Shown piece after piece: positions 1 through 6,747 of a stretch of 11,479 nucleotides of DNA. Within the stretch, counting starts at the first letter, position 1, and each line of letters starts with the position of its first letter. The DNA comes from JAAYCI01 sp031548875. Its GTDB lineage: Bacteria; Bacillota; Clostridia; Oscillospirales; Ruminococcaceae. Both the position numbers and the translations under genes were made by a program. Location of the stretch: contig JAVBQQ010000081.1 in the NCBI GenBank assembly GCA_031548875.1, positions 1 to 11,479 of the forward strand, in the 5' to 3' direction. A model generated the notes under the pieces. It searched no databases and was not told the origin of the DNA. It worked only from the letters and a program-made list of their open reading frames with translations.

Positions 1-1243
1 CTTTCGCCTTTTGCAGTTCCGCTTTTGCCGCCAACACTTCCTCCAGGCTCACCACCATGGGCAGCAGGAGCCGCACGTCTCCCCCACCTTCGGCGCCCGC
101 CCGCAGGATGGCCCGCAACTGGGCGCCGAACATCTCCGGCCGCGCCAGACACAGGCGGATGCCCCGCAGGCCCAGCGAGGGGTTCAGCTCGTCGGCAAGA
201 CCCATATACCCCACCTGTTTGTCAGCGCCGGCGTCCAGCGTGCGTATGACCACCTCTTTGCCGCCTGCACGGCGCACCACGTCGCGGTACACCACATACT
301 GCGTCTCTTCGCTGGGATAATCCGCCCGACCCATGTACAAAAATTCAGTACGGTACAGCCCCACTCCCTCGCAGCAGTTAAAATCGATGGCCGCCGCGCT
401 CTGGGCGTCGTCGGTGTTGACGCACACGCGCACCGCCCTGCCGTCCCGCGTGCAGGCGCGGCCCGGCGCGCAAGCACCCCAACGGGCGCGGGTGTCCTCT
501 TCCCGCCTGCGCGCCTGTGCAAAAGCGTTGCAGGTCTCCTCGTCCGGCTGTACGGTCACCTCGCCCGTATCGCCGTCCACAAGCACAGGCGCCCCTTCCT
601 GCAACATATCCGGAAGCGGTCCCACGCCCACCACCGCCGGTATGCCCAAACTCTTGGCCAATATGACCGTATGCGAAGTGGGGCCGCCGCGGGAGGTGAC
701 AAGACCACCTAGACGGGCACGGTCCATGCGCATCGTCTCCGCGGGCGTCAGATCCTCCGCAAACACGATAAATCGCTCACCGCTCATGCGGGCAAAGGGA
801 TCAGACGGCCGGTCGTTCTTCATGGCCTCTACTAGTTCGCGGCAGACGTTGTTCACATCATCCAGGCGCTGGCGCAGATATTCGTCTTCAATCTGGGCAA
901 AGGCTTCTTCCGCTTCTGCCCGCTTTTGCTCCACCGCGCTGGCAGCGCTCACACGGGCATTTTGGATCAACTCCGCCACTTCGCCAAAAAAGGCGCCGTC
1001 ATCCGCTATCGCGATGTATGCTTCCAGGATACCGGCCTCGGCTTCGCGGCCCTCTGCGCGCGCGTCGTCGGCCAGGCGCGCCAGTTCCTCCGCATAACGC
1101 GTGCGCCCCGCCCACAGCTTTTCCACCTCGGCTGCCGCGTCCTCCACGGCAGCCGCTTCGCGCGGCGGCGCCGAACGCCTTAGCACCGCGGCCTTGCCCA
1201 TCCTTTTGCCCGGCGCCCCGCCGAATCCCTTCAGTTTTATCAT
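1..1243 (-). CDS. ptsI: PTS Enzyme I (phosphoenolpyruvate-protein phosphotransferase), C-terminus cut by window edge
   Basis: Cytosolic first enzyme of the sugar phosphotransferase system: it takes phosphate from PEP onto a histidine and passes it to HPr. 414 codons are visible and the frame is still open at base 1; the family is usually about 570 residues. Seen: N-terminal GGAPGKRMGKA (the family's G-A-S-P-G-IA-G-A stretch), a helical HPr-binding region at about 30-145, the phospho-histidine motif GGPTSHTVILAKSLGIPAVVG-like at 186-206 with His191 (His189 in E. coli), and the start of the PEP-binding barrel with GLYRTEFLY (295-303) and RTLDAGADK (334-342). The ATG at 1243 has GGAGG five bases upstream. 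Oddities: Pro replaces the usual Arg in GGRTSH, and GADK replaces GGDK. The PEP-site cysteine lies outside the window. It is divergent from the cyclase gene. The family call is very secure. Confidence 0.95.
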   Translation of the reverse strand, partial: MIKLKGFGGAPGKRMGKAAVLRRSAPPREAAAVEDAAAEVEKLWAGRTRYAEELARLADDARAEGREAEAGILEAYIAIADDGAFFGEVAELIQNARVSAASAVEQKRAEAEEAFAQIEDEYLRQRLDDVNNVCRELVEAMKNDRPSDPFARMSGERFIVFAEDLTPAETMRMDRARLGGLVTSRGGPTSHTVILAKSLGIPAVVGVGPLPDMLQEGAPVLVDGDTGEVTVQPDEETCNAFAQARRREEDTRARWGACAPGRACTRDGRAVRVCVNTDDAQSAAAIDFNCCEGVGLYRTEFLYMGRADYPSEETQYVVYRDVVRRAGGKEVVIRTLDAGADKQVGYMGLADELNPSLGLRGIRLCLARPEMFGAQLRAILRAGAEGGGDVRLLLPMVVSLEEVLAAKAELQKAK

Positions 1244-1285
1244 CGCCGCCTCCGTGCGCCCACCTGCCAGGCAAATGTTTTTTTT

Positions 1286-1314
1286 AGTATAGGACCGCTC
1301 CGGGCGAATGTCAA
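1286..1314 (-). promoter_or_regulatory. ptsI promoter
   Basis: Read on the minus strand: a perfect -35 TTGACA (1309-1314), 17-bp spacer and -10 TATACT (1286-1291). The transcript would start near 1279, leaving a leader of about 36 bases before the ATG at 1243. This is one of the best sigma-A type promoters in the window, consistent with strong housekeeping expression. Confidence 0.8.
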
Positions 1315-1319
1315 TTCGC
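1304..1319. repeat. Inverted repeat over the ptsI -35 box
   Basis: GCGAAT-GTCA-ATTCGC is a perfect 6-bp inverted repeat with a 4-bp centre. It covers the whole -35 hexamer of the ptsI promoter. It could be a repressor operator, but short palindromes of this size also arise by chance. Confidence 0.4.
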
Positions 1320-1390
1320 ACTGTTTTCCGCCATTGAGTATATCTTAGGCACACACAACTGTGAAAGCTGGCCAAAAACAGACAAATTCA

Positions 1391-1419
1391 TTGTATTCCA
1401 CGTATGAAACTGGTACAAT
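1391..1419 (+). promoter_or_regulatory. Promoter of the diguanylate cyclase gene
   Basis: A -35-like TTGTAT (1391-1396), 17-bp spacer and -10 TACAAT (1414-1419) preceded by TGG, giving an extended -10 (TGn). The weak -35 is typical of extended -10 promoters. Transcription would begin near 1426, about 75 bases before the chosen ATG. The rest of the 1244-1500 gap holds only the ptsI promoter; I see no riboswitch. Confidence 0.6.
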
Positions 1420-1500
1420 AATTTGCACTTTTATACGGTGCTACAGTACGCCCCTTTTTTTCACCCATTTGACCCGCATACCGCACACCTGGAGGTATTC

Positions 1501-3054
1501 ATGACTGCCCTTCTCATCAGTCATCTTGCCGTCATTTTTATCTGCATCTACATTGCAGGTTTTTTATTGTCGCGCCCCCGTGCGCGGCAGACCATCTGCT
1601 TTTCTGCATTGTGCCTGTTTGTGGCATTGTATGCGTTTGGCGACCTTCTCATGCTCACCTCCGGCAGCCTTTCGGCCGCCATCGTGGCCATCCGGGTGGA
1701 GTATACCGGCGTACAGGCCATTGCCCCCTTCTTTTTGCTTTCCATCATACAGCTGTGCCATCCTCGCATGCTGCGCAAATGGATGGTATGGCTGGCGCTT
1801 TTGTATGTGGCGTTTTACTGGCTGCTCGTGCTCACGAACGACGCGCACCACCTGTTCTACACCTTTTACCAGATCACATACTCGGGTTGGACATGGGTGA
1901 ACGTGGGCCAGGGGCCGTTTTATCTAATCAACCAGGTGGGGATCATCTTATGCTCTGCACTGGCTTATATCATACTGCTGCGCCGCTTTTTGGTGTGGAC
2001 GCCCTACATACGCCGGCGCATGTCGCTCATTATTGTGGGCAGTGTGGTCACTCTCGCCGGCAACGCCATCAACGTACTGCCAACCTTCACCCCGCGCATA
2101 GATTTTGCTGTGTACGGCGCGGGCGTGGGCGTTGTGCTCTTCTTCATCTGCATACGCGCTAACCGCTTGAACGAGCTCGTTCCCCGCGCCACCGACCGCG
2201 CCATCGATACGATGGGCGACGCGATGGTGGTGCTGAATTCCAACTATGACTACATTTTTGGGAACGACGCCGCCCTGCGCCTCTTTCCTGCGCTTGTACA
2301 CACCTCTCCGGGCACGCACATCTCCCGGGTGGAACACTGGCCGCCTGAACTGCAAGCCCCCCTGCACACAGAGCAGGTGAACTTTTCGCTCGCGGCCGTC
2401 GGGTACACCCGGCATTTCCGCTCGGTGGTCAGTTCCATCACAAAACCCGGCGGCGACCGGATCGGCTGGTCGGTCGTCATGCGCGACGTGACTGATACCG
2501 CCGAACTGATGGAACAGTTGCAGCGTCTCGCTGTCACCGACCCGCTCACCGGCCTTTACAACCGTCGCCATTTTGTGGAACTGCTGCAGAACGAGCTGCG
2601 CATCACCGCCCGCAGCCCCCGCCCCATGACCATCACCATGTTCGATATCGACCATTTCAAGGTCGTCAACGACACATACGGGCACGCGGCCGGCGACGCC
2701 GTATTGGTAGCCCTCGCTCAGGCCATCCAGCAGGAGCTGCGCACAGGCGACATCTTCTGCCGCTATGGCGGTGAGGAATTCACCATTTTTTCTTCCGACA
2801 CAAGCGCCGTTGGCGCTATCGCCTCGGCCGAACGGCTGCGCCGGCACATCCAGGAGATGGAGATCCCCTACCGGGAAGAGGTCATCCGCATACAGGCCAG
2901 TTTCGGCATTGTCGGGTTCGATGTGGGCGATGATGTGCATGCGGCGATCGACGCAGCCGACAGCGCGATGTATGAAGCCAAGCGCCAGGGCCGCAACCGT
3001 GTGGAACTGGGAGGCCTGCGCCCCACCGCCGCAACATGCAAAGATACGCCCTAG
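1501..3054 (+). CDS. Membrane-bound diguanylate cyclase: 7-helix sensor, PAS-like domain, GGDEF
   Basis: Predicted to make cyclic di-GMP from two GTP at the membrane. 517 residues. Seven hydrophobic segments at roughly 2-24, 31-53, 66-86, 94-112, 138-160, 174-193 and 201-220 resemble the 7TM sensor module found on the N-terminus of histidine kinases and cyclases. A PAS-like region follows (about 231-331, with MGDAMVVLNSNYDYIFGNDAA). The GGDEF domain spans about 342-505: DPLTGLYNRR (347-356), FDIDHFK (381-387), NDTYGH (390-395) and active-site RYGGEEF (421-427), so the catalytic residues are present. RTGD at 414-417, five residues before GGEEF, is the product-binding RxxD inhibitory site. Start chosen at the ATG after CTGGAGG; an in-frame upstream extension to 1423 has no ribosome site. 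Single gene ended by a terminator. The signal sensed is unknown. Confidence 0.93.
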   Translation: MTALLISHLAVIFICIYIAGFLLSRPRARQTICFSALCLFVALYAFGDLLMLTSGSLSAAIVAIRVEYTGVQAIAPFFLLSIIQLCHPRMLRKWMVWLALLYVAFYWLLVLTNDAHHLFYTFYQITYSGWTWVNVGQGPFYLINQVGIILCSALAYIILLRRFLVWTPYIRRRMSLIIVGSVVTLAGNAINVLPTFTPRIDFAVYGAGVGVVLFFICIRANRLNELVPRATDRAIDTMGDAMVVLNSNYDYIFGNDAALRLFPALVHTSPGTHISRVEHWPPELQAPLHTEQVNFSLAAVGYTRHFRSVVSSITKPGGDRIGWSVVMRDVTDTAELMEQLQRLAVTDPLTGLYNRRHFVELLQNELRITARSPRPMTITMFDIDHFKVVNDTYGHAAGDAVLVALAQAIQQELRTGDIFCRYGGEEFTIFSSDTSAVGAIASAERLRRHIQEMEIPYREEVIRIQASFGIVGFDVGDDVHAAIDAADSAMYEAKRQGRNRVELGGLRPTAATCKDTP

Positions 3055-3065
3055 TCACACAACAC

Positions 3066-3108
3066 AAAAGAGGGCCGGATACCCCTTGGGGCATCCGGCC
3101 CTCTTTTT
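3066..3108. terminator. Bidirectional intrinsic terminator between convergent genes
   Basis: An 11-bp stem GAGGGCCGGAT/ATCCGGCCCTC (3070-3080 with 3093-3103) extends inward through a CCCC-TT-GGGG tip. It is flanked by AAAA on the left and TTTTT on the right. It serves the cyclase gene (+, ends 3054) and the ABC permease gene (-, ends 3129). Confidence 0.9.
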
Positions 3109-3128
3109 GCAAAAATCCACATGTCTGT

Positions 3129-4436
3129 TTATCGCTGCGTGCCCCTTGCGCCGGTCCGCCGGGCGCGCAGCATGCGCACCACCTCTGCCGGTTTGGGCGC
3201 GTTGCCGTACAACAACACTCCCAAGCGGTAAATGGCCGCCGCCAGCATGCCCACGCCCACCGTGGCCGCCGCAAGGATGATTACCGAGAGCGCTACCTCC
3301 CAACCGGCCACATTGCCCATGGCAATGCGCACAAACATCGCCATGGGCGACGTGAGCGGGAAGTAAGAGCAGAACACAAGGAGCGGCGTGTCCACCTGGC
3401 CCGCGGCCATCGAGAACATGACGATGAAAAAGGCGATGATGAACACAAAGGTGACGGGCATGATGGCCGTGGAGAGGTCCTCCATGCGGCTCACCAGGCT
3501 GGCCAGACTGGCGTACAGGAACGCATAGATAAAAAAGCCCAGGATGAAGAAGAGGAACATATACAGCAAAATTTCCAGTTCCATGCCAAATATCGACTGC
3601 ACAATGTAATTATCCGCATAATAGGTGACATTCAGGTTATAAAACAGGAAGGCCGTCCCCAGAATGAGCACCAGCTGCAAAAGTCCCGCAAACCCCGCGC
3701 CCAACACCTTGCCGAACATCAGGCTGTTCGGTTTTGTGGAGGTGATGAGCAGTTCCATGGCACGGGTGCTCTTTTCGGTGGCCACACTGGACGCCACGAA
3801 CTGCCCGTACATAAGGATGGCGAAATACAACAGGAAGATGAGCACGTAGGTGTAGATGAAATTGCGCATCTGGTCCTTGCCCGTGTCAATGGTCTCCACT
3901 TCCACCTGCACCTGTGCGCCCAGTACCTCTTGCACCTGGTCGGCTGGCAGGCCGGCGTCGGCCAGCGCTTCGGCCTGGTAACGGGCCAGCATCAGCGCGC
4001 TGAACGCATCGTCGAAAAAGTCGTACATGCCCACCTGGCGCACGATGCGCGTGTAGCCAAGTGGTCCGTCCAGCACGATGCCCTGCTCGTACTCGCCCGC
4101 CTCCACAGCGCTCTTCAGCGCGTCCTCGTCGCCGTCAAAGGGCAGGAAAGCATACCCCAGTTGGGCGGCGTCGGCCAGCTCGTCCAGCTGGCCGGCCGCT
4201 TCGGCAGCATCGCCCGAGCGCACCACCAGCGGGATCATCTCCACCTGCGTCGTCTGCACACCGCCCTCGCCGGCCGTTTCAGTCTCGGCGCCGCTGCCCG
4301 AAAATCCCCCGGAAATGCGCGGCCAGCACAGCACGACCGCCACAGCTACCATCAGCACCACAGTGAGGATGATGTAGGCCTTGCGTTTCAGGTAACCCAT
4401 GAACTCGAACGCGAATACTGTTTTAAGCTGATGCAC
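3129..4436 (-). CDS. ABC-2 type transporter permease (NatB/YhaP-like)
   Basis: Membrane subunit of an exporter, paired with the ATPase gene just upstream. 435 residues. One helix lies at about 20-37, then a long presumably extracytoplasmic domain (about 40-190, rich in Asp, Glu, Ala), then a cluster of about five helices from about 192 to 405: near 195-216, 246-266, 286-310, 324-343 and 380-405. The cytoplasmic motif ASSVATEKSTRAMELLITS (215-233) matches the conserved EEK-x-R-x-ME-L segment of NatB-type permeases. The start is GTG at 4436 with AAAGGAGGTG seven bases upstream; it overlaps the end of the ATPase frame by 14 bases, indicating translational coupling. The upstream in-frame extension lies wholly inside the ATPase gene. 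Substrate unknown: relatives are tied to Na+ efflux or drug export, which this sequence does not decide. Confidence 0.9.
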   Translation of the reverse strand: MHQLKTVFAFEFMGYLKRKAYIILTVVLMVAVAVVLCWPRISGGFSGSGAETETAGEGGVQTTQVEMIPLVVRSGDAAEAAGQLDELADAAQLGYAFLPFDGDEDALKSAVEAGEYEQGIVLDGPLGYTRIVRQVGMYDFFDDAFSALMLARYQAEALADAGLPADQVQEVLGAQVQVEVETIDTGKDQMRNFIYTYVLIFLLYFAILMYGQFVASSVATEKSTRAMELLITSTKPNSLMFGKVLGAGFAGLLQLVLILGTAFLFYNLNVTYYADNYIVQSIFGMELEILLYMFLFFILGFFIYAFLYASLASLVSRMEDLSTAIMPVTFVFIIAFFIVMFSMAAGQVDTPLLVFCSYFPLTSPMAMFVRIAMGNVAGWEVALSVIILAAATVGVGMLAAAIYRLGVLLYGNAPKPAEVVRMLRARRTGARGTQR

Positions 4437-5370
4437 CGGCCCCCACCTCCTTTCCATTTCCATTCTCGTCGCCCACCGTGCGCACGAAGATGTCTTCAAG
4501 CGTGGGCTCGCGCACTGCTATGGCGTCGATGTCCACGCCCGAGGCGGGCAGCCGGGCCATCACCTCGGCCTTGTCGCCCTCGCCGCACATGCGGATGTAT
4601 AGCTCCCGCTCATACACTTCGGCGCCCTGCACGGAGCTGGCCAGCTCCCGCAGGCACCACTCTCGCAAGGCCTGCGCGTCGCCCGTGCGCACCACCAGCA
4701 CGCTGCGGTCGTGCGCACGCTTCAACTGGTCGATAGAGCCGGCCAGCGCGATGTGTCCCTCGTGCAGGATGGCGATAGAATCGCAGAATTCCTCCACATA
4801 GTTCATCTGGTGGCTGGAGAAGATCACGATCTTCCCCTCGCCGATCAACTCCTTCACCACATCCTTCAGCAGGGCGGCATTCACCGGGTCCAGCCCGGAG
4901 AAGGGCTCGTCCAATATGACCATGGCAGGGTCGGCCAGCAATGCGGCCACCAGTTGTATCTTCTGCTGGTTGCCCTTGCTCAGCGTGGTGAGGGGCTTGC
5001 CCATATATTGCTGCATGTCCAGCCGGTGCATCCATCGGGAGACCGCCTCCTGCGCACGCTTTTTGGGTACGCCGCGCAAACGCGCCAGGTACAGCAGCTG
5101 GTCGTCGATGACCGCCTTGGGGTACAGCCCGTGTTCCTCGGGCAGGTAGCCCACCTGCACGCGCCGGCGGTCCAGCGGGCCGCCGTCCATCAGCACCCGG
5201 CCGGCGTCGGCGGGAAACACGTCCATGATGATGCGTATGGTGGTCGTCTTGCCGGCGCCGTTACGCCCCAAAAGACCAAGTGCCCGGCCGCTCTGGGTTG
5301 CAAAGCTGACGCCCTTGAGCACCTGTTTCGCCCCAAAATGCTTGTGCAGGTCCTGCACTTCAAACTGCAT
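4423..5370 (-). CDS. ABC transporter ATP-binding protein (NatA/YhaQ-like)
   Basis: Cytosolic ATPase that drives the NatB-like permease encoded immediately downstream. 315 residues. Walker A GRNGAGKT (35-42), Q-loop region YLPEEHGLYP (75-84), signature LSKGNQQK (130-137), Walker B VILDEPFSGLDP (151-162) and H-loop SSHQMN (His187) are all intact. The EPFSGLDPVN form and a C-terminal domain of about 90 residues after the nucleotide-binding core are typical of the NatA/YhaQ branch. The start is the ATG at 5370, placed behind a GGAGAAGGAGGAGGAG purine-rich ribosome site; longer in-frame extensions upstream run antisense-like through the end of the AI-2E gene and are not credible. It follows the AI-2E genes on the same strand after an 88-bp gap with a hairpin, so read-through from upstream is possible. 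Confidence 0.94.
   Translation of the reverse strand: MQFEVQDLHKHFGAKQVLKGVSFATQSGRALGLLGRNGAGKTTTIRIIMDVFPADAGRVLMDGGPLDRRRVQVGYLPEEHGLYPKAVIDDQLLYLARLRGVPKKRAQEAVSRWMHRLDMQQYMGKPLTTLSKGNQQKIQLVAALLADPAMVILDEPFSGLDPVNAALLKDVVKELIGEGKIVIFSSHQMNYVEEFCDSIAILHEGHIALAGSIDQLKRAHDRSVLVVRTGDAQALREWCLRELASSVQGAEVYERELYIRMCGEGDKAEVMARLPASGVDIDAIAVREPTLEDIFVRTVGDENGNGKEVGAGASA
4444..4453 (-). promoter_or_regulatory. Ribosome binding site fixing the GTG start of the ABC permease
   Basis: On the minus strand AAAGGAGGTG lies seven bases before GTG 4436, inside the end of the ATPase coding region. It matches the 16S anti-Shine-Dalgarno over nearly its full length and decides the start against the upstream ATGs. 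Confidence 0.8.
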
Positions 5371-5416
5371 ACTCCTCCTCCTTCTCCATATGGGTGCGGC
5401 AAAGCACTCATGGTGA

Positions 5417-5448
5417 GGCCTCCGGCGTGTAGACCGGAGGCCATTTTT
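5417..5448. other. Strong hairpin between AI-2E and ABC genes; its T-run faces the plus strand
   Basis: GGCCTCCGG (5417-5425), 8-base loop, CCGGAGGCC (5434-5442): a perfect 9-bp stem. On the plus strand it is followed by ATTTTT, the layout of an intrinsic terminator, yet every gene here is on the minus strand. Read in the direction of the genes, the A-run precedes the stem and no T-run follows. It may be a weak terminator or stability element for the AI-2E mRNA, or a stop for antisense transcription. Confidence 0.5.
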
Positions 5449-5458
5449 GGGCAGTCTT

Positions 5459-6709
5459 TTACTCCTCTTCATCCGGCGCGGGCGATATCTCAGCAGACAA
5501 CACATCTGCCGACGGCGGCTCTTCCGCGGCGGGGCCATCTTCCCCACCACCTTCATCCATGGGTTTCGTGTCCGCCCGCAGCCCTTTTTTGTGCAGTTTG
5601 TTGGCCACCAGCTCACTTGCCAGCGTGTACAGCACGGCCGCCACCGGCACGCCCAGCAGCATGCCCACAAACCCGGCCAGCCCCGCGCCCACAATGATGG
5701 CGATCAGCACCCACAGGATGGGCAGGCCGGTGGTATCGCCCAAAATCTTGGGCCCCAAAACGTTCCCGTCGAACTGTTGCAAAATCAGGATGAACACCGC
5801 GAACACCACAGCACTCCACGGGTCCACCATCAACAGGATAAGGATAGACGGTATGGCGCCAATGAACGGCCCGAAGAAGGGAATGATATTCGTGACGCCC
5901 ACAATGACACTGATGAGCGGCGCGTAGGGCATGGGCGGCATAAAGGGCAGCCACCCTGCAATCATCATGAATGCATAGCAGATAATGCCAATGATGGCGC
6001 TGTCGATGATCTTGCCGCCGATGAACCCGGCAAACACCCGGTTGGACACGTCCGCCACCCTGTACACTTCATCGGCGGGACGCTTTTGCAGCACCGCATA
6101 GACAATGCGGCGGATCTGCAAGAGCAGCTTGTGCTTGCCTGCCAGCATGTAGATGGATGCGATGATGGCCGTGATGGCGCTGACAAGGCCCGAGCCAAAG
6201 CGCTTGGTATAATCAAAAATGTCTCCTCCCTGAATCAAGCCGGCCAGCTTGTTCCACAGGTCGGAATAGTTCACGACTAAAAAGTTGAAGGCGTCCGGAT
6301 CCTGCCCCATGGATACGGCCACACTATCCACCATATTGTTGAAGTTGTCGAGGTAGGTGGGCAGGCTGGAGAACAGGTTCACCACGCTCTCGTACAACTG
6401 CGGCACCACCGCGCCGATGAGCAGCGCCAGCAGCGCCACCGCAAGCACATAGGTGAGGATGATGGCAAAGACGCGCGCCCGGCGGAAACGCCCGAACACC
6501 TTTCGCGCAAAAAAACGCACCGGCATGTCCAACAGGTAGGCAATGGCAATGGCAATGACAAAGGGAGAAAGGATGCCGTACAGCCAGCTAAACCATCCGG
6601 TCACGGCAGTGATGTTCCCAAGCAGCACAAAAAACAAGATGCCCGCCAGTACAATGAAAAGTACCCGCAGCATCCGTTTGTTAAAAAAGCCCCTGCCTCG
6701 TTTTCCCAT
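5459..6709 (-). CDS. AI-2E family transporter (TqsA/PerM/YtvI-like), copy 1
   Basis: Multi-pass membrane protein of the AI-2E exporter superfamily (formerly UPF0118), whose members export autoinducer-2 or act as Na+/H+ antiporters; the substrate here is unknown. 416 residues from the ATG at 6709. Helices near 13-31, 35-60 and 76-100, an amphipathic middle region to about 185, then a dense helical C-terminal half. The family hallmark VGVTNIIPFFGPFIGAIPS and then PKILGDTTGLPILWVL are present. The C-terminal tail (last 40 residues) is acidic and cytoplasmic. Start: a TTG at 6730 has AGGAGG but only two bases of spacing; the ATG at 6709 aligns with the start of the neighbouring paralogue, so I prefer it, with moderate certainty. 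It lies 38 bases behind copy 2 and is probably cotranscribed. Confidence 0.9.
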   Translation of the reverse strand: MGKRGRGFFNKRMLRVLFIVLAGILFFVLLGNITAVTGWFSWLYGILSPFVIAIAIAYLLDMPVRFFARKVFGRFRRARVFAIILTYVLAVALLALLIGAVVPQLYESVVNLFSSLPTYLDNFNNMVDSVAVSMGQDPDAFNFLVVNYSDLWNKLAGLIQGGDIFDYTKRFGSGLVSAITAIIASIYMLAGKHKLLLQIRRIVYAVLQKRPADEVYRVADVSNRVFAGFIGGKIIDSAIIGIICYAFMMIAGWLPFMPPMPYAPLISVIVGVTNIIPFFGPFIGAIPSILILLMVDPWSAVVFAVFILILQQFDGNVLGPKILGDTTGLPILWVLIAIIVGAGLAGFVGMLLGVPVAAVLYTLASELVANKLHKKGLRADTKPMDEGGGEDGPAAEEPPSADVLSAEISPAPDEEE

Positions 6710-6730
6710 TCCTTCTAAAACACCTTTCAA

Positions 6731-6742
6731 GGCCTCCTGGCC
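6731..6742. other. Small stem placing an AGGAGG in its loop
   Basis: GGCC-TCCT-GGCC on the plus strand; on the minus strand the only good Shine-Dalgarno in the AI-2E junction (AGGAGG, 6733-6738) is held in the stem-loop. The stem is only 4 bp. It leaves the start of copy 1 without a well spaced free ribosome site, which fits translational coupling to copy 2. Confidence 0.3.
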
Positions 6743-6747
6743 CGTGT

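Noticed and set aside
11..1097. Plus-strand ORFs over the first kilobase
   Set aside because: They run antisense to ptsI, which is open at the window edge and carries the phospho-histidine and PEP-domain motifs.
1359..1373. Possible CcpA cre site upstream of the cyclase gene
   Set aside because: TGAAAGC matches only the left half of the cre consensus; the CG centre and right half are missing.
1948..2940. 330-codon minus-strand ORF inside the diguanylate cyclase gene
   Set aside because: Opposite strand of a complete GGDEF protein with all motifs in frame; no independent support.
3036..4736. Long plus-strand ORF (566 codons) opposite the ABC permease
   Set aside because: Antisense to a gene with clear family motifs; its composition (His, Gln, Arg rich, no domain) is typical of a high-GC frame shadow.
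4711..6280. Two long plus-strand ORFs opposite the ABC ATPase and AI-2E copy 1
   Set aside because: Same reason: antisense to well supported genes, no ribosome site, no family resemblance.
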